A stretch of 64,000 bases of DNA from Phorcus lineatus (GCA_921293015.1 OV121081.1:68589022-68653021); one strand, 5' to 3'; positions 36,230-47,453 are shown, numbered from the stretch's first letter. Notes: generated by a model not told the origin, from the sequence alone. Program-made: numbers and translations.

Positions 36230-38518
36230 AGTTGGAGCATTTTTTTCTGGCCGTATGACTGCTGTCATTTTTGCTGCTTTCGGGAAGTGGAGAGAATATC
36301 TTTTATTCTCAGTTTTCGTCTCGGTTTGATTCCTGTCGCTGTTTTCATTTAGCGAAGCCCAGCAAGAAACAGTCTTTAAAAATATGATATGTTTGTGTAA
36401 TATCACTGGCTAATATTTCTGCTGAAAGTATTTAATTTGTGTCTTGGTTTCAATAAATTACCATGGAAAAAATACCAGCAATAATATATCAAACTGAGTG
36501 GGACTTGTCATTTATTTCCAAAGCTGTGTAATTGCTAAATTCATGTTCATGAGTGTAATTAAAGTGCATCTTGAAATATTTATTATACTATTACAGAAGA
36601 TTTTGCATTTTGACTATGAGAGTTAAATAGCAGGCCTGATAAATTAATTTTGAATACTTACTTAGCAGTCACTCAAATGTAAGAAAATGCAGTGTGCTTA
36701 GGTGCAAACTGGATAATCAAGCTGTGGAAGGCTTCAAGGTTTGAGGTTTGCTCATTAGAGACAGCATGGAGACATCCTTCAGAAGAAACTTACTGGTGCT
36801 TTGATGCTTGAACAAATTAGCATGGATAGCATATTATATTTGGTTTATCACCTATTAAACATAGACACAAATGAACCATAAAATTTCTATATGCAGTTCT
36901 TGGATATGATAAATTGATATTTTCACAATTTCAATATTGTATAACTGAAATATTGTTCAAAGCACGTTAAACCTCAACTCACTCACTCACTCAATAATGT
37001 ATAATTAGGTCAATAACCATATATATTAGTTTCAAATGATACTGATAACAAAATTCTCTGATGGAAAGAAATGTATCACTAAATTTACTAAGGTTTCTCC
37101 AAAGCTTTCTTTTCTCTCGCTGTCAAGCGGTCCATGAAGACAGGCTGGATAGAGCTCATTCTGGAAGTCTAAATGCCAGTTTTGCAGGTGGTTAAGCAAG
37201 GACTCCCATTTAGCAACCATCAAGTCCCCGTTGATGTTTGGAGTACTGGCAGCACACCAGTGTATGTGGATAGTGATAGACTTCTTCAAAATAGACAAGT
37301 CAGCACAGTCTTTCCCCTTTTGACAGCTTGTCAATCTTCTTCCCAACACCTAATTTGAGAAATGTTGTATGTTTCAGGGTAAAACATTGTTGCAATAAAC
37401 TTCTCAGTTCACAAAAAAAATTTACTTGTGAAGTTGAATGGGATAAGGTGTACGTCACAAAAGTTCGGTAACGAAATGTTCTGGCATTACTAAAGAAAAC
37501 TTCAATGTCATTTTGTTGTTAGGGCGACTTGGAATATTTAACAGTACTTTGTAATACCAGCCTCAAACTTACTGATAATAACAAATATGTCTTTCCGGGA
37601 CAAATACAATGTTTATTTCAACAGGTAGAAAGCTGTTTCTCTTGAAAACAAGTAAAACTGTTATAGAGAAAAAAAAAGATATCCAAAAATATAATTACGG
37701 TTCACCTTTGGCAATCTGCCACACGTCTTATGGATGGGTTGTGTCCTGAAGATTTTCACGTATCAAGTTAGCATTCTGTCTGTGTCGATGAGTGACGAGA
37801 GTCTCAATTGACAGTCCATGCTGATTGAGAAAAGTGACACGCCTGCTCAAACCTTCATTTACACCAGGAATTTTTTTTTTTACCTCATTACTCTGAAAAA
37901 AGAGACACTATACCATTATCAACCTTTCTCATGCAACCTTATCTAGACAATTAAGATCAAAGTCCTCATAAGGACGCTAAGAATAGGGTTTATATGCTTA
38001 TGAAAATAGAAAGAAAATGCAAATATTGATCGCATGGATTGTTTTTATATGGTGAATCTAAAAAAAATAATACCTGAACAAGCTGAATGTCTAGAACTTT
38101 ATTGATGCTCTGCTCAATGAATGTGAAACTGCCATATTTGGCACAGTATCCTGTAATATCTGATATGGCATCGCCAGATACTGAAAGACCTCGTCCAAGC
38201 TGGCGTAAATTGAGCTATGACCTCCATCTGCTTTGGGCGCAAAGTGTTGATTATAGTAGGCTGTAAGTAGTCTGCTTGATGCCTGTAAAAGGTTGTCTCG
38301 GAAATATTGTCAATATTCATCAACTTCAGTACCTTGCCAAGCGGACCCCCAGAAAAAAAAAAGCTGCAGACAGCAAAAGGTTCCCTGCAGGCATCTTTCC
38401 GAAGAAAGGCTGATATGACTTGACCATGTCCGTGTGTAACTGCACATGGAACACTTCTGAAGTACAACAATGCATGTTTCAATGGTCTTGTCAATTTTTC
38501 CTTGGGCAGGATGGCCAC
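36230..38518 (-). pseudogene. decayed five-exon transposase-like gene
   Basis: Exon 1 (38518-38074) includes FFFSGGPLGKVLKLM, STFYRHQ-like TFYRHQADYLQP, VSGDAISDITG and KVLDIQLVQ, the last in a shifted frame, and ends at a GT donor. Exon 2 (37892-37706), in phase, includes SNEV, SIETLVTHRHRQN and DVWQIAKG and ends at GTGAAC. Exon 3 (37349 to ~37050) includes GKDCADL, HWCAASTP, DLMVAKWESL and CLHGPLD. Exon 4 (~36835-36673) includes FLLKDVSMLS, then in another frame NLEAFHSLIIQFAPKHTAFSY. Exon 5 (36373 to ~36230) includes SLNENSDRNQTETK, KRYSLHFPKA and RPEKNAPTY. Together they match, from memory, a repeated family of intron-containing RNase-H-like transposase genes found in fish and invertebrates, often left as 'uncharacterized'. 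Lesions are a likely catalytic Asp changed to His (TLVTHRHR), an in-frame TAA before DVWQ, and frameshifts in exons 1, 3 (a G run) and 4. An R1 copy abuts exon 1, so the 5' end is missing. Confidence 0.72.
36941..36993 (+). repeat. R1 retroposon, 3'-end fragment
   Basis: Only the last ~50 bp of R1 remain: aactgaaatattgttcaaag, 'cacgttaaacctcaac' and three ACTC-type repeats. It lies between exons 3 and 4 of the decayed transposase-like gene, so it inserted into an intron. Confidence 0.75.
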
Positions 38519-38525
38519 AAGCTAT

Positions 38526-38880
38526 ACACGTGCTTTGAACAATATTTCAGTTATTAAAACACGCGGATGACAAGCATCCAAAAGAGAGTGGATAGATAAG
38601 GGAGAAAGGGATCGATAGGATGAGAGACCAGACGGAAAGAAAGCAGGTTTTGGAAGGACTCAAATTTGGTCTGGCTTCTACCTATTGACCTGTCCAGCAT
38701 GGGTGACCCTACCAGGAGCATATACGCTCCGGCTGGCTTATCTCTAGGGGTCTCTGAAGCACGCTAACGACCACACCAGGATAAGGTATCGAGTCAAGTG
38801 GTGGAGGCAAAGGGTCCGGTCGGGTTCGACTGCTTCCACATTAGATGTCCCAGATCAACACTCAAGTGGGGACATGTCCC
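38526..38880 (-). repeat. R1 retroposon, 5'-extended copy
   Basis: Minus-strand R1 whose 3' end (gctttgaacaatatttcagt) abuts the first recognisable exon of the transposase-like pseudogene. Unlike the other copies it does not stop at 'ccaccactgg' but carries about 70 further bp on the 5' side (38806-38880). Either R1 is longer than the usual 320 bp or this copy is a chimera. Confidence 0.75.
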
Positions 38881-39910
38881 TTTCTCCTTGTTTAGTAACT
38901 GATGAAAGCAGTTCCCTTGAAGCCTAAGTAAAATGATGAAAACGTGAAACGTAAATTTATAAGAATATTAAAGAAAGTAGGCTCTTTAAGATGATGAAAA
39001 CATATTTTCACAATGTTTTTAGGCCTAAACACCCTTCTTATATTTAACAGATTTATTTTGGGGTTTGGTTTTAAAATTTTTATTAACCACAATTTATAAC
39101 TTCTATATCAATTAAATTTCATGTCATAATTGTGTACAGTTAATCGCTTAAATAAAATCAATACATTAAAATAAGGAATCTTCAACGCAGATAAATAAAG
39201 TTCCCAGTAAGTTATATATTTTTTTCTCGAATATTTCAAATAAGGATACAAAATATTAAAGCATGTTGTGTTTAACATTTTTTAACATAACACTTTTAGT
39301 GGGAGAATTTCGTGTTTTAAAAAATAATTTATTTACTAAACCTAGGCCTACAAACCCTTGCACATGTCAGTTTCATCGTTGTTCCCAGTCGCCGCTTCGG
39401 TGGTACAGATGCTTGAATTTGTAATAGTACGAGTCTAACGGTCAGACATGTATCCGCAGTCTTTGCGTTGTGTAGTTTTTTAATAGGTGTTAATAAGCCT
39501 CAACCGCCAAACTTGTTCCATTACACCCAAGGTCTTAAGGACATACCCTACCCAGACACAAAAATATTTAGATTTTTCTAAAAGTTTGTTCATAGGTACT
39601 TCCGAGTGTGCTGATTTCAAAAATGAAATTAAAAAAATGGGGTCACCATGCTCGTTTTCGTGTAAATCTGGATTTAAAATTGCCATTTTTGGTGAAAAGT
39701 GGGAAAATTATATATTTGCTGTTCTCCCACAAAATATCAAAATTATCAGTTATATATGCAATATTATATATTCATGTGTTAGATGAAATGTCTATTTATA
39801 CTAGTCTTAAAAAAAGCTGTATATTTACAGATTCAAATGACATTTTTTCACAATATCGGTAAATATATTTTCGATTTCTCCCCCGAAAATGTGAATAAAT
39901 TAACAAAATA

Positions 39911-41360
39911 AACTCACTGGTTAAAGAAACTATACCAACATTGTTTTGATGTTATCAACATTATCAGATATGTCACATAAATAATGTAATACTCGTTTTA
40001 AAGACAATTTAACTGACCATTATTTGATCGAAATTTAGAAAAGGTGGCACGTACAGTTAATGCAGTAGAATGCAATGAATGACACTGGGGGTAAATGTCA
40101 ATTTGCAAAAATAAAGAAGTCTTTTTAGAGACTACAGAAAACGCTTTTATTCACAAAGGAAACACTGGCCTGCACACGTCGACGCACAGAATTCACAAGG
40201 CGCCTTATGACGTCATTAGGGATGGCTTGTCATTCTTCCACGAGTGCCTGGATAAACGTTTGCCGACTTGATAGAGGTGGATTTCTCTGCTTTATCTCCC
40301 TGTCCAAATGATCCCACAAGTGTTCGATCGGTGATAAATCCGGTGATCTCACTGGAAGTCTCTGATGACTCTGGCTGTGTGGGGGCGAGCATTGTCTTGT
40401 TAGAGGATTACTCTTGGATTTCTCAGGGGTATCAAAAGGAGCACCACAGGACGTAAAACGGTGTCGATGTAGCCTTAGGCATTCAAAGTACGGTCAAAGA
40501 AACAAGTTCTGTTGTATGGTCCCTGCACATTCCATCCCAAACCATGACGCTATCGCCGTCGAATGGCACAACCTCCTGGACACAACACGGGGCCGTTCTC
40601 TCTCCTCTTCGACGATAAATGCGCACTCGACCAAGCTCTGTGTAGCTGGAACCTGCTTTCATCTGAAAACACAATTCTTTGCCAGTTCCTGTTCTGCCAC
40701 CGCTGTACCATTCTTGTCCACTGGTGACGAATACGTCCATCATGTCAGCTCAGCATCATCCCGCGGAAGGGCCGGTACGCTCGAATGCCATGTTCACGAA
40801 GACGTCTGATCACTGTCCTTCTGCTGGTAACACGGTGTAGCGCTGTTGCTGCTGATGACGTCACTGTGACGAAACGTTTGCGTGGGTGAATCGTGCGGAT
40901 GTAGAGGTCGTCGTTTGCGGTTGTGACCCTGGGTTTTCCACTTCTTGGCCGGCCCTGGGTCCCACCTGTCTGTGCAATTCGTAGTGCGGGTGCAGTTGAA
41001 GATAGGAGCAACGTGGGCGTGACGTGCGCCCAACTGCAACATACCAATCGCTCTCTCTCGTTCCTCTGTGGTAAGTCTCGGCATGTCACTTGTTGTGTTC
41101 GTTACGACTGAGGTCTAAAGCATGCAGATTCGTGGTTTTTATACAGTTCGGTGCCATATGAACGTGATGCACATGAATACCATTTTGCTTGAAAAACGTG
41201 TGACAAAGTCCATATTTGGTAAGAAACGTGATTTTTTTCTCAGTAATTATGAAGTTGCGTTCTTGTGACATAGTTTGATAATAAAAATTCCATTTCAAAA
41301 GCTAGTTTTAACTTTTTAAAACAAAAAATATTTTGGTATAGTTTCTTTTGCCCCCGAGTT
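39911..41360 (-). mobile_element. Tc1-family transposon (decayed), with both TIRs
   Basis: The ends are inverted repeats of about 27 bp: AACTCACTGGTTAAAGAAAC... on the left, and on the right, reversed, AACTCGGGGGCAAAAGAAAC..., both continuing TATACCA. A TA lies immediately outside each end (39909-39910 and 41361-41362), which is the Tc1/mariner target duplication. The 1450-bp length is normal for the family. The second Tc1 element of the window at 56288-57843 has nearly the same TIR, so the two are related families. Confidence 0.85.
40165..41084 (-). pseudogene. Tc1-type transposase, multiply frameshifted
   Basis: Translation starts at the ATG at 41084 (MPRLTTEERERAIGML). A small deletion after the first HTH (NCTRTT) shifts the frame, after which TGGTQGRPRSGKPRVTTAND and SRRTVIRRLREHGIRAYRPFRGM are readable to 40745. 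Later pieces in other frames include RIVFSDESRF, GRVRIYRRRGER, GDSVMVW, a stop followed by QDNARPHTA, and SPIEHLWD-like sequence. These are the paired HTH domain and DDE catalytic domain of Tc1 transposases. At least four frameshifts and several stops mean it cannot be expressed as a protein. Confidence 0.85.
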
Positions 41361-41364
41361 TAAA

Positions 41365-42655
41365 ATATTTATAAAATTTAGATTTTTTAAAAAAATTTCA
41401 AAACAAACCCTTGGCGATATATGAAATGAAAAAAACGAAATAAAAAATGGGGGTCACCAGTGAAAAACATACGACTTTTTCTATTTGAAAATGGATATCG
41501 GCAATGCTGAAAAACGCTTTGGGAAGCCCTAAGGGTAAAATGCGCACGGCAATTTTGCAATGTTTGAAAGCTTATAAATAAATGCAGTCAATTCTTATGC
41601 CGAATTAAGAAATATGTCAAACGTTTTTATCCGTTTACCTTTGAACCATTAGATTCATTAAGTTAAAATAAATTTGTCCGTGTTCAAAACTAAAACTAAA
41701 ACGACCGAAAAACAACCCAGCTCAAATTGACCTGCGCAGATCGTAATAAAAATCCTTTGAATGTACAAGCAATCATGTTATAGAAATGACAATTTTATAC
41801 TGGTATCGAGATATTTCGTGAATTATTAAAGTGTTTTCAATATTTATAAGCACCTGACTAAGCAAATCAGTTGCGAAGGACATATAAAAGTCGATGTCGA
41901 TACAGTACGAAAATCAACTTCCGGTCAGACTTCCCTCGTCGCTGTTTAGTAATTTTCTCACCTAGCTAATCCTTCTCAAATCGATAATTCGTAACAAAAC
42001 GATTACGATATGTTATCTACCTTACTTGACTATCATAGTTAAACAAATTATTATGAAGCAATTAGTGTATATGCCAATTTTGTTTTAATCCGAGAAGAGA
42101 GACTGTAGCAAGTCTTTGTGTCATCGACACTATAATTCATGGGTTTTTACCCCCATTCTGTCTAAGATTTGTATCAGAAATATTTATTCCCATTTGTAGA
42201 CTTGTTGATATGTAAAGAGTTTCAAAAGAAACATGAAAGATGAAAGATTTGTGTTCTTTATAAAAAAAGGGTATGGTATTTTGTTGTAAATGATATTTGT
42301 TTTGTGAATAAAATATATTAGCTAAATAGTGTAATTACTCTTAGATATGAAAAGATCACAAGAAAAGATTTTTCATTTAACAGTTTTCTTTCATTTTATG
42401 TAAATATGAAGATTATGCATGCAGGTATGCCAACAATGTGATTATTCTTTGTCATATGAATTCATGTGCGCTGTGTAGTCAATGACAGAATAAGAATTAT
42501 TGTCAATAACAGTGTGACATAATAATTATTAAAAAAACCTGTTGATTTAAATTTATTCTTATTGTTGTTAAAGATAACATTTGGTCCATAACATCACATA
42601 TATTTTCTCTTCTGATTTAACATTTTCTTCAAGGTTCAACAACAGCTGAACAGAA
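41365..42655. other. non-coding DNA; short diverged direct repeat near the Tc1 element
   Basis: 41370-41510 resembles 39563-39690 on the other side of the Tc1 insertion: tttagatttttt, then 'aaatgaaa', 'aaaaaatggggtcacca' and a T-rich stretch in the same order. The rest, to the exonuclease gene, is AT-rich with nothing recognised. Confidence 0.4.
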
Positions 42656-42659
42656 CGGC

Positions 42660-44200
42660 CTACAGATCATTGGTGTTAACAAGTTGTGACTTATTTAGCA
42701 AAAACTCACAGATTTTCTGAATAATCTTCTTTGATTTAGTAACTCTTACTTTTCCATTTGAAATTTCACTAAAAAGTGAACATATTCCAACATCTCCACC
42801 TCTTTTGTGGGCTGAACAAAGATCATTATAGCTCAAGCCACTGCTCGCTATCTTATCTAACATAGATTGACTAACAATGTTACTTATGGGAAGTAAAGTA
42901 ATCAATAATGATTTTTTCATTGACATATGAGCAAGTGATCTGACAGTAAAATCTACAGAAGAACTGTGACATTCAAGAACTAAAATTGATGGATTCATAG
43001 CTGTCACAAGCATGTGAAGAGAATGAACATCTGCCATGGCATTATGTGCTTCATAACCTCCTCCAATTACATGATCATATACTACTGACTGTTTGTAGCT
43101 TGGAAGACCTGGTAGAAGTGTCTTGAACAGTGGTAAGGTATCAACAAATCCGTGAACAACATCACTCAAGCCCTCTTGCAAGTTCAAATTTTCACAAGAT
43201 CTCATGAGGACTCTGGCATCAAACAATTTCACATTATGGCCAACTAATACACATGCCAACTCATGCTTTGCCAAATAGTCCAAAAATTAAGTCACTGCGG
43301 TTCTAGGTGATGCTGCTTGGACAGGATCAGAGTCATGGAACATTACATTGTTTCTTATTGATAAATGGGTTACACTCTCAACCTGTTTACTTATGAAACC
43401 CGAAGCAGGCATCACATACTGCTTAAAGCTACCAAGTGGACCCGAAACAGCTATTTGGGCAATCTCGGCATCGTCTCCTATAAAACAAATGAAAAAGGAG
43501 TTATGATAGCTAAATTATGTTCTTTACAAAATTCATTTGAAATAAAGAACATGTGAATAAATAAAGCCATTGGCTCTGAAGCTTAATTAGGTTATCTACA
43601 AGTCATTGTATAAGTGGCCACATGGTCAGTCTATTTATTCAAAGCACGTTAAACCCCAACTCACTCACTCACTCACTCAGTCTATTCACATTACTTTTGC
43701 TTTTTAGGCCTTTTTGAAAAAGAGGCAAATTTTTTTTATAAGGGTGTGGCCTCTGTGGAGAAGAAGATGATATAATGTAAAGTTTATGGACAGACTGACA
43801 CACAATTCCATTAATATTGATATTCAATTATAATGTAATACATATGAAAGTGTTAGTAGCAGATTGAATAATATCTGAAGATATAAAAAAATCAGTATTT
43901 TCAGTAATTACCTAATCATTTAATTAATAATTCTTCTGATTTGTGAAGACTCACAGAACATAGAGAGAATTGAAGAAAATGTTTGTATTGCAATACTTTC
44001 TTCAAGGTATATATTTTCTCAATCTTTGACACATTGGGGAAATTTGCAATAATGGAATGAGTCAGTAGTTAAGCTGAAGAGTATGAACTCACCTAATCCA
44101 GTAGTTTCCAAATCAAATACTACAAGTGGCTTAATGTTCAAGTTAATTGGTAGGGTGACAGGTTTCTCTACTGGAGCCAGTATAGGGGCAATATCTGGAT
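42660..44200 (-). pseudogene. DEDDh-type 3'-5' exonuclease gene with one in-frame stop
   Basis: Two exons are supported. Exon 44200-44093 follows an acceptor (ttttcctttcag) and ends at GTGAGT; it encodes NIKPLVVFDLETTGL, the Exo I motif. Exon 43477-42660 follows tgttttatag, joins in phase (GL-G-DDAEIAQIAV) and runs to a TAG after VNTNDL. It contains Exo II (VGHNVKLFDARVL) and Exo III (EAHNAMADVHSL). Thus the Asp and Glu of Exo I, the Asp of Exo II, and the His and Asp of Exo III are all present, as in the DnaQ/TREX-like nucleases, which degrade DNA or RNA from the 3' end. A single TAA (43287-43289) interrupts the reading between SPRTAVT and FLDYLAKHE. The frame is otherwise intact, so this is a recent pseudogene, a polymorphic null or a sequence error. 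The ~110-residue C-terminal extension is unrecognised. Related exonuclease-domain proteins, including PML-like ones, are expanded in molluscs (recollection). Confidence 0.75.
43633..43680 (+). repeat. R1 retroposon, 3'-end fragment
   Basis: Consists of attcaaagcacgttaaaccc, 'caac' and about six ACTC/TCAC units. It lies in the intron of the exonuclease gene, between its two recognised exons. Confidence 0.75.
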
Positions 44201-44387
44201 CTGAAAGGAAAAATAATCGAGATGGGTTAATTTCTACACTATCCTAATATAAATCATTAATATAAATCATTGCTTTCTCATCTTTGTTATGACATCATCA
44301 GATTGTGACAGGAAAGCAATGAAAGTTGGTTTCACAGTGTTTTCATAGTCTTGTGAGCAAGTTTTTTTTAGATAATACACTCCATGC

Positions 44388-44605
44388 CATACCTTCTGCC
44401 ATATTGATACTTGAATGGTAGGTATCCCCCTCTCGAACCTCCTTGGTGAAGTTTGCCGTAAGACGACGGGCCTTCAAGTGGAGCCGTCCGCCTCTTGCCC
44501 TTCACTGACCCTCCTAGACGTCTCAGTCTCTGCACCTGTCTGTCACATAGTGCAGCCCTGTGACTTGTGAACTTGCCTGGTGATACACCAGCAGAACTAT
44601 GAACC
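44388..44605 (-). CDS. possible upstream exon, basic residues, unassigned
   Basis: On the minus strand an open frame is bounded by a good acceptor (ttgactattgcag) near 44605 and a donor (cagaag|gtatgg) near 44388. It encodes HSSAGVSPGKFTSH, LCDRQVQRLRRLGG, KGKRRTAPLEG and GGYLPFKYQYGR. It is rich in Arg, Lys and Gly, and only this frame is open. It sits just upstream of the exonuclease exon on the same strand, so it may belong to that gene. However, direct splicing from this donor would leave two bases where the next exon needs one, causing a frame break. A missing mini-exon, another donor or a different gene would resolve this. No domain recognised. Confidence 0.4.
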
Positions 44606-44670
44606 TGCAATAGTCAAATTTTTTTCAGAGACAAAAGAACAAACTGCAAAAACATTAAGTTCAATACTTT

Positions 44671-44802
44671 AAAAATAGTGCCAGTGGCTATAACTCATCA
44701 GCCATTGTATGTTCAAGACTACGATATATGCCTGTTGGTTCTCCAAGTAAAATACATCACCAAAATTGCCATAAGCCCATCTCACCTGAAGAGGTAAAAA
44801 AG
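44671..44802 (+). repeat. short copy of the 45.8-47.1 kb composite element
   Basis: It begins aaaaatagtgccagtggcta, 'taactcatcag', and ends gccataagcccat, 'ctcacctgaagaggtaaaaa'. These are the two outer ends of the long element at 45827-47060 without its internal minisatellite. The ends are weakly inverted relative to each other, as in a MITE. Confidence 0.6.
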
Positions 44803-45420
44803 ATATATACTATCAAGACGAGTAGGGGCTATTCAATATTAAATATAATGCAAATGCAAACAAGAAAATGGAATACTTATTCAAACATAATTCCTGTAGA
44901 AATCAGTAGGCCAAATAACATACTGTTTAACTTGTTTTTTAACTGTTGTATTTGACTATTTCAATAGGGAATTTCATTATATCAATATGCTAAGTTCTGT
45001 TAATGATCAAATGAGTAAAAAATAACTTTGATAACAGTCTAACAACTCTAACACTTACTTTTGAGACATACTGATAATCAATGTTTTTTTTGTGACACTC
45101 CAGGATAAAGCAGGATGAATGACAAACAATGAAAGGTACCATTATTTAAAGTTCATTTAACAGAATATTTACATATTCACATATTGGAATATTCTCACAG
45201 AACGTAATAGATACACATTTTATGTTAATTTCCGTGACATGTATCGCTCATTCAAAGGTAATCTCTTTATTTTTTTTTATAATACGATCTACAATGAACA
45301 TGTATCTGAAAACTGAATAGTATTGTACCCAAATGACCATATCGATACTGTTTAAAGTCTAGCTATGTTATATTTCATATTGATTCTAAAATATTAATAA
45401 AACGTGTACATATTATGTTC

Positions 45421-45790
45421 AATAGTGACGTCATTTTCAAGGTCACCACGACACTACGTCTGTCTGGATTCTTGTTAACGCGATAACTTGTTAAGCTTAG
45501 CACCTAGACTGGTCATATTTCGTGATAGCTTTCAATGGAGTAAGACTCAGACGCCAGTTGACTTTGGTGACCTTGACGTCATTTTCAAGGTCACTACGAC
45601 ACTTTGACCAATTTCTAATACATTGTTAACGTGCACCTAGTGTTCATATTTGTTGACAGCTTTCAATGGCAGAAGACTCAGACGCCAGTCGACTTTGATG
45701 ACCTTGACCTTATTTTCATGGTCACCATGACTGTAATACATTGTTAGCGCGATAATATTCATTATGCCAAATATCTCATAACGGCGGGGG
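45421..45790. repeat. three-unit minisatellite (148 and 131 bp)
   Basis: gacgtcattttcaaggtcac recurs at 45427 and 45575 and as gaccttattttcatggtcac at 45706. Each is followed by 'cacgac', 'ttgttaac' and 'agctttcaatgg', then 'agactcagacgccagt'. It ends in ggcgggggacattgccatgc. Such sequence is a common mollusc repeat as far as I remember. No coding content. Confidence 0.8.
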
Positions 45791-45826
45791 ACATTGCCAT
45801 GCTAGTGGCAAACACTTGTTTGTATA

Positions 45827-45957
45827 ATTTAAAAATAGAGCCATGGGCTCTGTAGCTCATCAGACTTTTGATAGAAATAGGTGTTTGGGTTTAGACCATG
45901 GGGTCATAAGCAGTGTTGGAAAGATGTCCCAACGTCCGAGACGGGTAACTTGGGACC

Positions 45958-46004
<47 letters not shown>

Positions 46005-47060
46005 GAACACAAGAAAAATGATACTTTGGATATTTATTTGGATAAATTAAAGCAGCCTTTATTATGAAGAAAAGAGAAAGTGAAACAAAACAATACGTCA
46101 ACATTTCTTTTTGGTAAAAAACCAGAGATATCAAAATAAAAAAAATGCTTTCCAAACCAGGGGTAACTTGGGCTTGAACTAGGGCACATTGGGACATTGC
46201 AAATTGTTATGTTGAGGAAAGAAAACAACAATGTATTTCTTAAAAAATATTCACAATCAAATAAAAAAGGCCCATTGCCCATTTGGGGTCAAGGGGTCAC
46301 CGAACCTACAATTCAGAATCCCCATTGTCCAAGGAGTCTACACACAACTATTAAGCTATCAAGACCTTTTGGAACTGGAGAAGAAGATGAAAGTAGGATT
46401 TTAAGGTTTTGACCCCTGTGACCCCATTTGGGGTGAAGTGGTCACCAAACCTACAATTTAGAATCCCCAGTGTCCAAGGAGTCTACACACAATTTTTCAG
46501 CTCTCTAGACCTTTTGGAACTAGGGAAAAAGATGAAATTAGGTTTTTTAGGTTTTGACTCCTGTGACCCCATTTGGGGTCATGGGGTCACCAAACCTACA
46601 ATTTAGAATCCCCGTTGGCCAAGGAGTCTACACACACCTTTTCAGCTCTCTAGACCTTTTGGAACTGGAGAAGAAGATGAAAATAGGTTTTTCAGGTTTT
46701 GACCCCTCTGACCTCATTTGGGGTCATGGGGTCACAAAATCTACAATTTAGAATCCCCATTGGCCAAGAAGTCTACACACAACTTTTCAGCTCTCTGGAC
46801 CTTTTGGAACTGGAGAAGAAGATTAAAATAGATTTTTAAGGTTTTGACCCTTGTGACCCCATTTGGGGTCATGGGGTCACGAAATCTACAATGACCCATT
46901 TGCCAAGGAGTATGCACATAAAATTTCAGCTCTCTAGAGTCATTGGTTCTGGAGAAGAAGTCGAAAAAGTGAAAAGTTTACAGATGGACGGACGGACGGA
47001 TGGACGGACGCTATGCCATGCCATAAGCCCATCGGGTCTTTCAGACCTGATGACCTAAAA
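45827..47060 (+). repeat. composite repeat element with internal 145-bp minisatellite
   Basis: The left end (tttaaaaatagagccatggg, 'ctctgtagctcatcag') and right end ('aagcccatcgggtctttcag', acctgatgacctaaaaag) are imperfect inverted repeats matching the short copy at 44671-44802. Inside are a (TA)n microsatellite at 45958-46004, then five 145-bp units starting at 46280, 46425, 46570, 46715 and 46860 (anchor catttgggg), and a GGAC run near 46985-47010. Short ORFs here are frame-shifted readings of the same unit (145 is not a multiple of three). Confidence 0.8.
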
Positions 47061-47379
47061 AGTATTGCTTTTTAATATGCTTCAAATACTCACGGATTTG
47101 TAACATGAAAATGTTACCTGTTTTTCATACACAATAAAGAGATTCAATCACGCTTGTTTAATTCATTTCATAAAACACGTTTTGAACCTAGTCCGCAAAT
47201 TACATGCCAATGTTTAGGCATAAGGTTTTTTTCTTTGGAATTACAATTTACTTTTAATGTGCAATTGTTTGTAATATATATGATATAAAAACGTGATATA
47301 TTGCAACAGTTGTGACATATTGAGCTTATTCTTGATCAGTGCATATCTGTTATCTTCTGAAATCATCTTTTATTTTCAG

Positions 47380-47453
47380 GATGCCGAGTATCTGGTGAAG
47401 TGGAGTGGGTACCCGTTGAGAGATTCGACCTGCGAGCCCGCTGATCATTGGAG
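47380..47453 (+). CDS. chromodomain-like exon fragment
   Basis: After a strong acceptor (cttttattttcag, AG at 47378-47379) the frame reads EYLVKWSGYPLRDSTCEP and then ADHW before a possible donor (ttggag|gtttgt at 47454). This is the core of a chromodomain (usual form EYLVKWKGY...STWEP). The second aromatic-cage Trp is Cys here, so methyl-lysine binding would be impaired. It lies about 500 bp upstream of, and on the same strand as, the decayed CPWC/DELH gene and could be part of it. Chromodomains also occur in Gypsy integrases and CBX proteins. The frame stops soon after the exon. Confidence 0.5.

Noticed and set aside
46197-46751. Series of 65-82-codon ORFs with repeated peptide motifs
   Set aside because: They are frame readings of the 145-bp minisatellite; 145 is not a multiple of three, so each unit shifts frame.
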